Assembly (NCBI RefSeq): GCF_020524325.1
Contig: NZ_JAIVKY010000002.1
Location: forward strand, 124,001 to 188,000
Source: Sutcliffiella horikoshii
GTDB taxonomy: Bacteria; Bacillota; Bacilli; Bacillales; Bacillaceae_I
Reading direction: 5' to 3'
Length of the DNA: 64,000 nt
The position numbers and the translations under genes were made by a program. Position 1 is the stretch's first letter. Each line of letters starts with the position of its first letter. This document shows, one piece after another, positions 33,901 through 42,970 of this stretch. The notes under the pieces were generated by a model. The model had not been told where the DNA came from, made no database searches, and was given only the letters and a program-made list of their open reading frames with translations.

Positions 33901-35031
33901 TTAGGATAAATCCACTAGATTTACTATTTCCTTTGTTGAAGGAATTATTATTTGCTCCAATTGATAGCCATACAAACAATAAACTCCACTTGGAGAACAT
34001 TTCAAAGGCGTATTTTCTAAATCCTTTGCCAGCACCATCTTTTCCCCGTTTGTAGTGTCAAACGATATTAATTGAAAACCATCAGAATATCCATCTGCAT
34101 TTCCGGCGCGAGTGGACTCAAATGTATAAAACAACTTTGAGTTTTCCACAAAATCATAATAAGGAATAAAGTAATTTGAATATAACGTTAGTAATGGTGC
34201 TTCATAAGACTGAATTTCTTCCAATTCTGGAGTTCCATAAAATGAATAGGAAGCTATTCCCGCATCATTCACTCTCCCTACGGTAATTAGCAGGTTTTCA
34301 TAGGTATGAAACATTACGACACTTTCCATGAGCTCTCTCTTATCTTCCGTCCCTAAATTCTTTGCATATAAAGGTGCTTCTAAGGCAGGCATCTCATGAT
34401 TCCAGTCTATATAACCTATTTCTCCATTTGGTAGCCATTGCACAAACGGATCTGACACATCTTTTTTTACCATACTTTTATGATAAACTTCAAGCAGAAA
34501 GGTTTCATAGGACCAGTCCTCTTTAAAAGAGGAAACAACTAGCTGTTGTGGTGAAAAAGGATCCCAAGAATAGACGAGATCTATAGAGTTATCAAATTTC
34601 CATTCTGCAAGTTCTTCTCCTTTGTCCGATAGAACTCTTAGTGTCCCTTCCGTTGTAGAAACAGCAGAGCGAACAAGAAACATGTCAAACGTCTTATTAG
34701 CTTCCACTGACATGATCAATTCTTCAGATTTATAAAACACATCTGTTTCACCTGAGATCAGATGAAAGGAATGGACAACAGAACCGACCTCTTCATTTGC
34801 TATATATAATATAGTTTCATCATTCAGCCATTCTGAAACAGTACTGAATTGATCAGATGGCAATGAGAGCTTTTTAAGTGGTTCATTATGAAAGTTTGTT
34901 TGATTGAAAGGTTTTTGTTTTTCCTGATTTGAGAGTGCAGGCGCATTGCTAACTTCCTTGGGGTGAGGAGGAGATTGACATCCTATTAAAAAACAAATGA
35001 TGATACAGACTACCCAAAAAATCTTTTTCAT
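33901..35031 (-). CDS. yqgU: YqgU-like lipoprotein with propeller-type repeats
   Basis: The 376-residue protein has a lipoprotein signal, MKKIFWVVCIIICFLIGC, so Cys18 should be lipidated and the protein anchored outside the membrane. The rest shows repeated beta-strand blocks (STVSEWLNDETILYIANEE, VQWLPNGEIGYIDW) like a propeller. Function unknown. GGAGGGG precedes the start. Position between yqgV and yqgT supports YqgU. Confidence 0.75.
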   Translation of the reverse strand: MKKIFWVVCIIICFLIGCQSPPHPKEVSNAPALSNQEKQKPFNQTNFHNEPLKKLSLPSDQFSTVSEWLNDETILYIANEEVGSVVHSFHLISGETDVFYKSEELIMSVEANKTFDMFLVRSAVSTTEGTLRVLSDKGEELAEWKFDNSIDLVYSWDPFSPQQLVVSSFKEDWSYETFLLEVYHKSMVKKDVSDPFVQWLPNGEIGYIDWNHEMPALEAPLYAKNLGTEDKRELMESVVMFHTYENLLITVGRVNDAGIASYSFYGTPELEEIQSYEAPLLTLYSNYFIPYYDFVENSKLFYTFESTRAGNADGYSDGFQLISFDTTNGEKMVLAKDLENTPLKCSPSGVYCLYGYQLEQIIIPSTKEIVNLVDLS

Positions 35032-35370
35032 TGCACCCCTCCTTTTTTCCTATCTTAATAACGATTATGAGGCAGGAAAGGTTTCAATACAAGCTAAAAA
35101 AATTTATATTCTTACAGGAATATTTTTACCAATTTAACGTTTCCTTGCGGCTTCGATGTCTGCGGAGGCATTTCTAGCCAACCCGCTAGTGTTTCTAAAC
35201 TAAATGTCCGAAGATTTTCGATTTTTGACCGAAGTTTTGGAATGTCCGAATCAAATATCACCAACAAAAACAGGCCCATTTTCTTTTGAAATGACGCGTT
35301 TTCCAAACAAACATCAATCGCAACGACATAAAAGAAGATTTAGTATTCACCACACTATTTACTCCCACCA
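35032..35370. other. Intergenic stretch without a recognisable gene
   Basis: I see no credible gene here. CCGAA motifs at 35208, 35229 and 35246 give a weak hint of a short repeat. Open frames in this stretch lack ribosome sites and family resemblance. Confidence 0.5.
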
Positions 35371-35398
35371 AAAACGGCAAGCTAGGAGCTTTGCCGTT
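35371..35398 (-). terminator. Terminator of yqgT
   Basis: Minus strand AACGGCAA/TTGCCGTT stem followed by TTTTGG; the stem touches the yqgT stop. Confidence 0.75.
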
Positions 35399-36596
35399 AA
35401 AGGTATAGAGAGGCTAGAAAAATACCGAGAGTTTTTCGGTAGATTGTATCGTATTGCGATAATGGAAGCGGGTTAATTCCCTTACCAAGTTCCAACGTGA
35501 ATCCCGGTTTTTTATATTCCTGAATGAACCAATCTTTGAAACCAGCATGACTGTCGACATACTGAACGCTTTTATAGGTACTGACCCTTTCAAATTCCTC
35601 AGCAATCGTCTCACTCTCTTTAGGTTCCAATCCTTCATAACCCCAGTAGAACTCCTCCCCTTGGGTGTGGACAGCGATCACTTTGTCAAAGTTTTCTTTA
35701 TCGGCAAGGCTCGCGATCGCCAGTGCCTCGGGCTCCGTCAAGGGCAAGTCTCCTGGATAATCCCGATGAGAAGGAACTTTCTCTTCTTTTCTTACCTTCT
35801 CTATTTTCCAATTGGCAGGAAAATGCTTATTTAAGTCAATTCCCCTTATGTTGGCTTTCCAACCTAAATAATCGAGACGATCTTGATTTATATTTTCCAC
35901 CAATTCCTTGTAAGGTGTTTCAGATGGTGGGCCATTCAGTACAAGATCTACTCCATCAGGGTTTACCATCGGAACAATGGAAAGCTCTGTTTCATCATAC
36001 AAAGGTATACACGGTATCCCTCTTAATGGTATAAAGTTTGTTAAACATCTGAGGTAATCATTGATCAGATTCATGATTACCGCACTGGTAATCCACTCGT
36101 TTGCATGAAAGCTGCCATTCCAATGAATTTTCTTTTTCCCTTTACCAATACGAATGTGATGCAACGGCTTTCCCATCACAGATTGTCCTATTGAAGTGCA
36201 TTGAATGAATGGATAGATTTCATTTAAGCTAGCTACGTCTTTTACCAATGTTTCATAATCGTATGATTTTTTAGGGTTAACAATATTTCGTGTTATCCTG
36301 TAAGGCACTTGTATAGTTTCTCCGCTCTTTAATTGGGTCAAATCTTTATCTTGATTCACCAACAAGATACAATCCATTGTGAAATTTAGTTTGTATGCAA
36401 TTGTTTGAACGGTCTCCTCTTTTAGGACTTTATAATCTCTATATGTAAAACCCGGAATAGCTATCTCTTTTCCAGTTTTCAGGGGTTCTGAGCCTGATGG
36501 TATCTCTTGATTGGAATCGCATAATAATTGCAACGGCAGCCCAAATAGTTGACTATAGTACCATAAAGAATCCCCTCTTCTTGTATAGACCTTCAT
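35397..36596 (-). CDS. yqgT: M14 murein peptide endopeptidase YqgT with LysM-like domains
   Basis: The 399-residue protein resembles gamma-D-glutamyl-diaminopimelate peptidase I. N-terminal LysM-type repeats (about residues 1-100; YRDYKVLKEETVQTIAYKLN) are followed by an M14 carboxypeptidase domain. Zinc ligands are in FHANEWITS (HxxE) and VIAVHTQGEE, and the catalytic Glu is in FTLELGKG near the end. No signal peptide is visible. It should trim peptidoglycan stem peptides. Confidence 0.88.
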   Translation of the reverse strand: MKVYTRRGDSLWYYSQLFGLPLQLLCDSNQEIPSGSEPLKTGKEIAIPGFTYRDYKVLKEETVQTIAYKLNFTMDCILLVNQDKDLTQLKSGETIQVPYRITRNIVNPKKSYDYETLVKDVASLNEIYPFIQCTSIGQSVMGKPLHHIRIGKGKKKIHWNGSFHANEWITSAVIMNLINDYLRCLTNFIPLRGIPCIPLYDETELSIVPMVNPDGVDLVLNGPPSETPYKELVENINQDRLDYLGWKANIRGIDLNKHFPANWKIEKVRKEEKVPSHRDYPGDLPLTEPEALAIASLADKENFDKVIAVHTQGEEFYWGYEGLEPKESETIAEEFERVSTYKSVQYVDSHAGFKDWFIQEYKKPGFTLELGKGINPLPLSQYDTIYRKTLGIFLASLYL

Positions 36597-36674
36597 GCTA
36601 AATCACCTGCCCACCATAAGCATTTATACTAACCATATGGTGTGAAGGTTAAATTTAGAACGGTGTCTCAAAAT

Positions 36675-36714
36675 GAAAAACACCGAAAGCATGTAACCTG
36701 CTTTCGGTGTTTTT
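36675..36714 (-). terminator. Terminator of yqgS
   Basis: AACACCGAAAGC/GCTTTCGGTGTT, a 12-base stem with T runs on both sides, directly after the yqgS stop. Confidence 0.85.
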
Positions 36715-36717
36715 TAA

Positions 36718-38613
36718 TTATTCTTCTATTTTGCTTTCATCAACTTGAATGGAAGTCCCATCATAGAAACGCAGCAGATCTCCATACACAATTTCATCAG
36801 AGTATTGAAGTTCTTTTTTCGCTTTTTCCATATAAGGCTCACAAGCTGATTGGTCTGTCTCTTGTTCTGTTTCTTTATCGTAGCATGCATTTTCCGTATA
36901 AACTACTTTGTCGGTAACGAAGCTTCCGTCACGGAATACAACAAAATCATTTCTGTCTTCGGAGAAAAGATCAGCACCGAATTGAATATCATTTTTCGTT
37001 TCCATTCCAAGTAAGTGTTTGATAGTAGGCTTAAGGTCGATTTGACCACCAACTGTATCAAATTCTTTCGGATTTTTATCTGTCACACCTGGGATGTGTA
37101 CAAACATTGGAACGCGTTGCAATTGAGCATTTTCAAAAGGAGTAATCTCTTTTCCTAAATACTGGCTCATTGCTTCGTTATGATTTTCGGAGATACCATA
37201 GTGATCTCCATACAAGATGATGATGGAATCTTCATAAAGACCTGATTTCTTCAACTCATCAAACAAGACCTTAATTGACTCATCACTATATCTAACCGTT
37301 GGGAAATAACGGTTCAACGTACGACTGTTTGAATCAAATTCATCAACAAATCTGTCTTCTTCATCCAATACGAACGGGAAGTGATTAGTTAACGTAATAA
37401 ATTTAGCATAGAAAGGTTTTTCTAAATCCTGCATATAGGGGATTGATTGTTGGAAAAACTCAATATCCTTTAAGCCCCAACCTACAGAGTTTTCTTCGTT
37501 GACATCATAACTTGCAATATCAAAGAATTGGTCATATCCAAGTGATTTATACATCACATCGCGGTTCCAGAAACTTTTGTTGTTTGCATGGAATGTTACA
37601 GGAGTATAACCTTCTTCTTTAATTGCATTAGGAGTAGCTGTATGGAAATCATTTGTTCCATGAGTAAAGAACACGGCACCGCGTCCTACAGGATACAAGG
37701 AATTATCTAATAAAAATTCAGAGTCTGATGTTTTTCCTTGACCTGTTTGGTGATAAAAGTTATTAAAGTAATAACTTTGGTCTTTTAATTCATTTAAGAA
37801 CGGAGTAATCGGTTCACCGTTAATTTCTTTATCGATAACAAAGCTCTGCATGGATTCTAATTTGACTACAATGACATTCTTTCCTTTTGCAGCACCATAC
37901 AAATCGTCATTAGGTGCTTTATAGCTAGCATTGATGTAGTTCTGAATTTCAGCAAGTTCACTTCCATCCGCCATTGCACGTTGCGCACGTGTTTTGGATT
38001 GGATGACTGCATCATAAACATGGTAGTTGTATGTCCCCAAGTTTTTCACAAGAATTTCTCGGTCAAATGTACGAGTCAATAATTGAGGTCTTTCTGTTTC
38101 TGCCAAGCCTAAGTTGAAAAGAAAAATACCCACAATGGACAAGAAATACATCTTGCGAACTTTAGGTCTCCATGTGCTCATATTTACAAATGATGGAGTC
38201 CATTTAGCAATTGCAATAAGAATGATAACATCAATGAACATTAATAAATCTACTGGTGTCATCAATTCCGTAATACTACCGCCAAGATCACTCATGTTAC
38301 CTGATTGAAAAAGTAACGGGATGGTGATGAAATCATTGAAGAAACGGTAATAGACGGCATTTGCATAAAGGACAAACGATACGATAAAACTTGTAACAAT
38401 CAGGTATCGCTTCATTCCCTTTTCTTTAAAGAAGAGGGCAAAACCGGCAATAAGCAATATAAAGCTCAACGGATTAATAAATAGAATAAATTCTTGTTTA
38501 AGGGATTCAATTGTAATGTTAAAACTTGTTTTATATACGATGTAAGTTTTTATCCAAAGCAGAACGACTGCAATCAGGATAAAAGGCACTTTTGATTTAA
38601 AAGCTTGCTTCAT
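36718..38613 (-). CDS. yqgS: Lipoteichoic acid synthase (LtaS family, YqgS)
   Basis: The enzyme polymerises glycerol-phosphate from phosphatidylglycerol outside the membrane. The 631-residue protein has five N-terminal helices, then a sulfatase-fold domain. Metal ligands are in [10 protein letters not shown] and [15 protein letters not shown], and the Thr nucleophile is in [10 protein letters not shown]. The linker ends [11 protein letters not shown], resembling the signal-peptidase cleavage site of LtaS. AGGAGG precedes ATG 38613. Several LtaS paralogues usually coexist in Bacillus; position supports YqgS. Confidence 0.93.
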   Translation of the reverse strand: MKQAFKSKVPFILIAVVLLWIKTYIVYKTSFNITIESLKQEFILFINPLSFILLIAGFALFFKEKGMKRYLIVTSFIVSFVLYANAVYYRFFNDFITIPLLFQSGNMSDLGGSITELMTPVDLLMFIDVIILIAIAKWTPSFVNMSTWRPKVRKMYFLSIVGIFLFNLGLAETERPQLLTRTFDREILVKNLGTYNYHVYDAVIQSKTRAQRAMADGSELAEIQNYINASYKAPNDDLYGAAKGKNVIVVKLESMQSFVIDKEINGEPITPFLNELKDQSYYFNNFYHQTGQGKTSDSEFLLDNSLYPVGRGAVFFTHGTNDFHTATPNAIKEEGYTPVTFHANNKSFWNRDVMYKSLGYDQFFDIASYDVNEENSVGWGLKDIEFFQQSIPYMQDLEKPFYAKFITLTNHFPFVLDEEDRFVDEFDSNSRTLNRYFPTVRYSDESIKVLFDELKKSGLYEDSIIILYGDHYGISENHNEAMSQYLGKEITPFENAQLQRVPMFVHIPGVTDKNPKEFDTVGGQIDLKPTIKHLLGMETKNDIQFGADLFSEDRNDFVVFRDGSFVTDKVVYTENACYDKETEQETDQSACEPYMEKAKKELQYSDEIVYGDLLRFYDGTSIQVDESKIEE

Positions 38614-38894
38614 CTTTTTACCTCCTTATAGCAAAGACAGGGAAGCTCTTTATTTTAGTATTGTTTAAAAAACTTTTTAGATGTATCCATGACCAACTTT
38701 TCATTACTCTAAAAATTTGGCTACGACATATCTTAAAACTTTTTTTACAAAAAATCAATGGATAATTAATACTGTATTTATATTAAAGAGCTAGAATAAT
38801 AGTCTTGGCGTTGTTTGCAACTATATATAATAGACGCAGTACAAGCCAAAAAGTTTCAAAAATATAGATGTTTTTTTATTCTAAATAGTCAAAC
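38614..38894. other. A/T-rich intergenic region upstream of yqgS
   Basis: This region of about 280 bases is very A/T-rich and must hold the yqgS promoter. Several TATA-like boxes occur around 38826-38836, but none has a clear -35 partner, so I do not place a promoter. No gene is visible. Confidence 0.5.
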
Positions 38895-38923
38895 AAAAAG
38901 GAGACTTCTGCTAAGAAGCCTCC
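38895..38923 (-). terminator. Terminator of glcK
   Basis: Minus strand GGAGGCTTCT/AGAAGTCTCC stem followed by TTTTTG, 70 bases after the stop. Confidence 0.8.
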
Positions 38924-38992
38924 AAAACGCGCTATTCCTGCTTCTTTCTATCTTTTTACCCAAGAGAAAGAGAGAATAAACTATACACTTTT

Positions 38993-39952
38993 TTACAATT
39001 TTGTTTTTGCTAAATACGCCGCCCCTATTACTCCTGCATCATTTCCTAAAGTCGCCTCAGCAATTTTCACGCCAACCTTTGTTCTTGGAAATAAGTATTT
39101 AACAAAATGATTACGAACAGGATCTAATAACTTGTCCCCTGCTTTTGAAACCCCGCCGCCAATAACGATTTTCTCTGGGTTCATCGCATTTGCCAAATTC
39201 GCAAGAGCCAGTCCCAAATAAAAAGCAACTTTATCGACTACATATTGCGAAATTTCTTCTTTTGCGTCAGCCTGCTCAAATACTAATTTCGCTGTTAATC
39301 CTTCTTGTTGTGCTAATTCTTCAAGCTTGCTACCCGGGGATTTTTCCATTGCTTCTTTAGCAAGACGAACAATTCCAGTGGCAGATGCAATCGTTTCCAG
39401 ACAGCCTGTTTTTCCACAGTTGCATGGTGCTCCACCTTCTGGAATGACCGTAATGTGGCCTATTTCTCCGCCAGCCCCATTGATACCATGAACAATTTCC
39501 CCATTAGTGATGATGCCTCCACCTACTCCTGTTCCAAGGGTAACGCAAATGAGGTCTTTAGAGCCTTCACCGGCACCTTTCCACATCTCGCCGATTGCAG
39601 CAAGGTTTGCATCATTATCCACTACTACTGGCAAGTCTGTCTCAACTTCTAACAAATCTTTAAGTGGGTAGTTTTCCCAGCCCAAGTTTACTGCTTCATA
39701 TATTAATCCTGTTGCCATATTGACTGGACCTGGTGCACCCATTCCAAGTGCTCTAAGTTTTGATTTTGACTCGCCTAATTCCTCTAATTTACTATCTATG
39801 GCTTTCGCAATATCTGTTGTAATATTTTTTCCTTTTTCACTTATGTCAGTGACAATCTCCCATTTGTGAGCGATTTCACCATACTGCGTAATAAAGGCCA
39901 TTTTAATTGTTGTGCCTCCTAAGTCGACACCAACTAACCATTTGTTTTCCAT
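38993..39952 (-). CDS. glcK: Glucokinase (ROK family)
   Basis: Glucokinase phosphorylates intracellular glucose with ATP. The 319-residue protein has the ATP motif [11 protein letters not shown], the catalytic Asp in [13 protein letters not shown] and the zinc-binding ROK signature with [11 protein letters not shown] after GHITV. ATG 39952 is chosen because AAAGGTG lies 6 bases upstream; a GTG 9 bases earlier is possible. It follows yqgQ, as in B. subtilis. Confidence 0.95.
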   Translation of the reverse strand: MENKWLVGVDLGGTTIKMAFITQYGEIAHKWEIVTDISEKGKNITTDIAKAIDSKLEELGESKSKLRALGMGAPGPVNMATGLIYEAVNLGWENYPLKDLLEVETDLPVVVDNDANLAAIGEMWKGAGEGSKDLICVTLGTGVGGGIITNGEIVHGINGAGGEIGHITVIPEGGAPCNCGKTGCLETIASATGIVRLAKEAMEKSPGSKLEELAQQEGLTAKLVFEQADAKEEISQYVVDKVAFYLGLALANLANAMNPEKIVIGGGVSKAGDKLLDPVRNHFVKYLFPRTKVGVKIAEATLGNDAGVIGAAYLAKTKL

Positions 39953-39968
39953 TTGTTTCACCTTTTCT

Positions 39969-40160
39969 TTATCTTAATTTGGATAATTCTTGTCGCAAGA
40001 TGATCATGGCGGATTGGAATACAGCTGCGTCCAATACCCCTGAACGGTAGAGCTCCCTTATTTCATCTTCCATTAGCTCTAGATCTGCTATTTTGTCACC
40101 TGTGTAGATAAAGGCTCCATAGCTTTTTAAGAGTTGTCTTATGTCGATCATTGTTTTCAT
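39969..40160 (-). CDS. yqgQ: YqgQ family protein (DUF910)
   Basis: This 63-residue helical protein ([20 protein letters not shown]...) matches YqgQ/DUF910, a small three-helix protein of possible nucleic-acid-binding function. It lies 16 bases before glcK in one operon. AAAAGGTG precedes the start. Confidence 0.85.
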   Translation of the reverse strand: MKTMIDIRQLLKSYGAFIYTGDKIADLELMEDEIRELYRSGVLDAAVFQSAMIILRQELSKLR

Positions 40161-40281
40161 GACTTCACCTTTTCTGCTTTACTAGTTGAAAGGGTTTACG
40201 CTCCATTTTTAGTATAAAGGATTCACTTGCGACGTCAAGCAAGAATACATAAGAAAAAAAGGGAAACCATGGTTTACCACC

Positions 40282-40409
40282 GCTGTTCCTTTCCGCAAAT
40301 GGCCTCGCTTTCCGCGGGACGGTGCTTGAGCCTCCTCACAACGCTTCAGGGGTCTCAAGCTACCGTTACTCCCCCGCTGGAGTCTCCACCATTTGCTCCA
40401 ATTCACAGC
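40282..40409. repeat. Type-A GC-rich hairpin repeat
   Basis: GCTGTTCCTTTCCGCAAATG at the left and CCATTTGCTCCAATTCACAGC (written in two parts: CCATTTGCTCC, AATTCACAGC) at the right, with a TGAGCCTCCTCAC core. Left member of the third composite, upstream of yqgQ. Confidence 0.8.
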
Positions 40410-40496
40410 TAGAAAATATGAAAACGAAGTGTTAGTGCTTTTACAGTTAACACCGTTAAATGATTTTTTAAAACCCTTAAGTGAATAGAGTCATCA

Positions 40497-40624
40497 AGTT
40501 GATTGTAGTGGAAGGCGCGCAGAGAACCGCGGGAGAAAGGGAGAGGTGAGACCCCGGAGGCGCAGCCGAGGAGGCTCACGGACCGCCCGCAGGCAAGCGA
40601 AGCGTCTGGAACGGAAATCAACCG
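40497..40624. repeat. Type-B GC-rich hairpin repeat
   Basis: Starts AAGTTGATTGTAGTGGAAGG and ends GCGTCTGGAACGGAAATCAA, with the core GCCGAGGAGGCTCACGGACC. Spaced 87 bases from the type-A partner. Confidence 0.8.
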
Positions 40625-40833
40625 GATTATATGATTTCTTATTCTAATAAAAACGGAACAAAATAGCTAACGCGACGTAAAACCACGTACCAAGTAAATT
40701 TATAACCTCTTGGGACGTTGCTTGCTTTTCACATAGCTTTGACATATTGGCCTTGCTCGAATCTTGCCTTTGCGCTTCATCTCTGACCATTTAAATGAAA
40801 TTTCATTGTTATCAAGGTATTCATATTGGAGAC

Positions 40834-41242
40834 GAGGACCTCTCTCCTCCTTTTTCCTCGTCACTGAAGTCTTCATAAAGGCGATGAGGACCTCTCTCCT
40901 CCTTTTTCCTCGTCACTGAAGTCTTCATTACGGCAATGAGAACCCCTCTCCTCCTTTTTCCTCGTCACTTGAGGTCTTCATTACGGCAATGAGAACCCCT
41001 CTCCTCCTTTTTCCTCGTCACTGAGGTCTTCATTACGGCAATGAGAACCCCTCTCCTCCTTTTTCCTCGTCACTGAGGTCTTCATAAAGGCGATGAGGAC
41101 CTCTCTCCTCTTTTTTCCTCGTCACTGAAGTCTTCATAAAGGCGATGAGGACCCCTCTCCTCCTTTTTCCTCGTCACTGAGGTCTTCATTACGGCAATGA
41201 GAACCCCTCTCCTCCTTTTTCCTCGTCACTGAGGTCTTCATC
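40834..41242. repeat. Eight-copy 52-bp tandem array (minisatellite)
   Basis: Units begin at 40834, 40886, 40938, 40991, 41043, 41095, 41147 and 41199, a 52-bp period with one extra base in unit 3. Two variants are mixed: GAGGACCTCTCTCC..AAGTCTTCATAAAGGCGAT and GAGAACCCCTCTCC..AGGTCTTCATTACGGCAAT. Each unit carries CCTCCTTTTTCCTCGTCACT, so the minus strand has an AAAGGAGG in every copy. There are no unique spacers and no long open frame. Confidence 0.9.
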
Positions 41243-41307
41243 CCAACGCACATGAATGACTCTGAAGACTATTCCTGCATTCCATTTTCATTACTTTCTT
41301 AACAACG

Positions 41308-41336
41308 AAAAAACGGATGGAGTGATAACCATCCGT
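41308..41336 (-). terminator. Terminator of the gerA-family gene
   Basis: Minus strand ACGGATGG/CCATCCGT stem followed by TTTTTTC, close to the stop at 41356. Confidence 0.85.
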
Positions 41337-41355
41337 CTTCCATGTATAATTCTTT

Positions 41356-42819
41356 TTATCTATCCGGGTCTTCTGGGTGTAGGATTGTCGGTCTTCTGTT
41401 TTTCAACGGAATTGGTGAACGTATTAACACATCTCGGAACCCTCTGTAATTGAATGGAATAAATGGCCACAAGTATGGGACATTGTAGGACTTCATCATC
41501 ATCAAGAACACAACAAGGATAACGAGCCCGATCATAAACCCAATGACCCCAAACATGTAAGTCAGCAGGAGGAGTACAATCCTAAATAACCTGTTTGCCA
41601 AACTGAGTTCGTAACTTGGGGTCGAGAATGTCCCTATTGCCGCAATAGCCAGGTAAAGAATTATTTCTGGTACAAAAAGTCCTACTTTTACCGCAACATC
41701 CCCTATAAGAATTGCCGCCACTAGTCCAAGAGCGGTACCTAAAGAAGTTGGCGTATGAATGGCTGCCATCCTGAGCATATCCATTCCTATTTCTATTATA
41801 AGAATTTGTGCAATTAAAGGTACTTCTCCTGTTTCGGTTGGTCCGATATAAGATAATTGTTCAGGCAATAGCTGTGTATTCGTTGCAAGCAAAAACCATA
41901 ATGGCAAAATAAATATAGATGCCCACACTGCAAGGAATCTAACCAACCTTAAATAAGCCCCAACCACCGGTTTGTTTCTATACTCTTCGGCATGTTGCAG
42001 ATGATGCCAAAATGTAGCAGGAGTTATAATGACACTCGGGGAACCATCTACTATAACTAGAACATGCCCTTCATATAAATGGGCTGCTGCTGTGTCCGGC
42101 CTTTCCGTGTACCTGACTGTAGGATATGGGTTCCAATGCCGCCCGCCAACAAATTCCTCCAATGTCTTTTCAGCCATCGGCAGTCCATCCGTGTCAATAT
42201 TCTGCAAAGATTCTTTAATTTTCTTTACCAAATCTTGATCTGCAAGTTCGTCCATATAACAGATACTAATGTCTGTCTTTGATCTTCTTCCAACTTGTAA
42301 ATACTCCATTCTTAGTGAACTGTCCCTAATCCTTCTGCGAATCAATGCACAGTTAAATATCATCGTCTCGACGAAACCATCCCTAGACCCTCGAACCACT
42401 CTTTCCATGTCAGGTTCTTGTGGCCCCCTGACAGGATAAGTCCTTGAGTCAATAATAATCGCTTCCTCAAGTCCTTCAACAATAATGACAGTTGGACCTG
42501 CAAGGACTTGATCTACAACGGTTTCCAAATCATCGGTTTTACCAATTTCGACATAAGGTATGTATGTCTTTAATAATTTATCGAGAGGTTTTTCATCTAA
42601 ATCTTCAGGCAAAAGGTCGGACAAAAATTTCATTAAAAAAAGCATGATATCATCTTTGCCGAAACCATCCACTAGGAACATTCCGATTTTTCTACCTGCA
42701 TAATGGAGGTCTAAAAAGATTAAATCAAAACTTTTATCCACAGCCATTCTTTCTTTTAAATATCCAACATCCTCATCGAAGTTTCCCGACATTTTTCTTG
42801 TTGGTTTATCCCAAGTCAA
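41356..42819 (-). CDS. GerA-family spore germination protein (SpoVAF-like)
   Basis: GerA-family A subunits sit in the spore inner membrane and take part in nutrient-triggered germination. The 487-residue protein has the cytoplasmic N-terminal half with GPTVIIVEGLEEAIIID and SRTYPVRGPQEPD, then EYLQVGRRSKTDISICYM, the family hallmark. About five membrane helices follow from residue 300. No B or C subunit genes follow, so it is a stand-alone member; the early LFLMKFL region and lack of partners fit SpoVAF-type proteins. Confidence 0.82.
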   Translation of the reverse strand: MTWDKPTRKMSGNFDEDVGYLKERMAVDKSFDLIFLDLHYAGRKIGMFLVDGFGKDDIMLFLMKFLSDLLPEDLDEKPLDKLLKTYIPYVEIGKTDDLETVVDQVLAGPTVIIVEGLEEAIIIDSRTYPVRGPQEPDMERVVRGSRDGFVETMIFNCALIRRRIRDSSLRMEYLQVGRRSKTDISICYMDELADQDLVKKIKESLQNIDTDGLPMAEKTLEEFVGGRHWNPYPTVRYTERPDTAAAHLYEGHVLVIVDGSPSVIITPATFWHHLQHAEEYRNKPVVGAYLRLVRFLAVWASIFILPLWFLLATNTQLLPEQLSYIGPTETGEVPLIAQILIIEIGMDMLRMAAIHTPTSLGTALGLVAAILIGDVAVKVGLFVPEIILYLAIAAIGTFSTPSYELSLANRLFRIVLLLLTYMFGVIGFMIGLVILVVFLMMMKSYNVPYLWPFIPFNYRGFRDVLIRSPIPLKNRRPTILHPEDPDR

Positions 42820-42913
42820 AATGAGTTCCTCCTAATTCTTAATGTATTAGGTATGAAGTGTTTCTCATCTTTTCATTTTCTGCTATTGTTAGCAAAAAAA
42901 TACAAGAATACAT

Positions 42914-42961
42914 AAAAAAACAGCAAGAACTGCCGCCCTCAGGAACGGTAATCCTTGCTGT
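42914..42961 (-). terminator. Terminator of gluP
   Basis: Minus strand ACAGCAAG/CTTGCTGT stem with inner CCG/CGG pairing followed by TTTTTTT. Confidence 0.85.
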
Positions 42962-42970
42962 CATGAAAGT

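Noticed and set aside
35200-35260. A third 21-bp array based on CCGAA
   Set aside because: Only three motifs with uneven spacing (21 and 17 bases); too weak to call.
40209-40621. Open frames across the GC-rich hairpin repeats (also near 17033, 21822, 26840, 49247 and 62649)
   Set aside because: GC-rich repeats create long frames by chance; none has a ribosome site or a family match, and frames differ between copies.
40834-41242. Possible CRISPR array
   Set aside because: The 52-bp units are contiguous near-identical repeats without unique spacers, and no cas genes are near.
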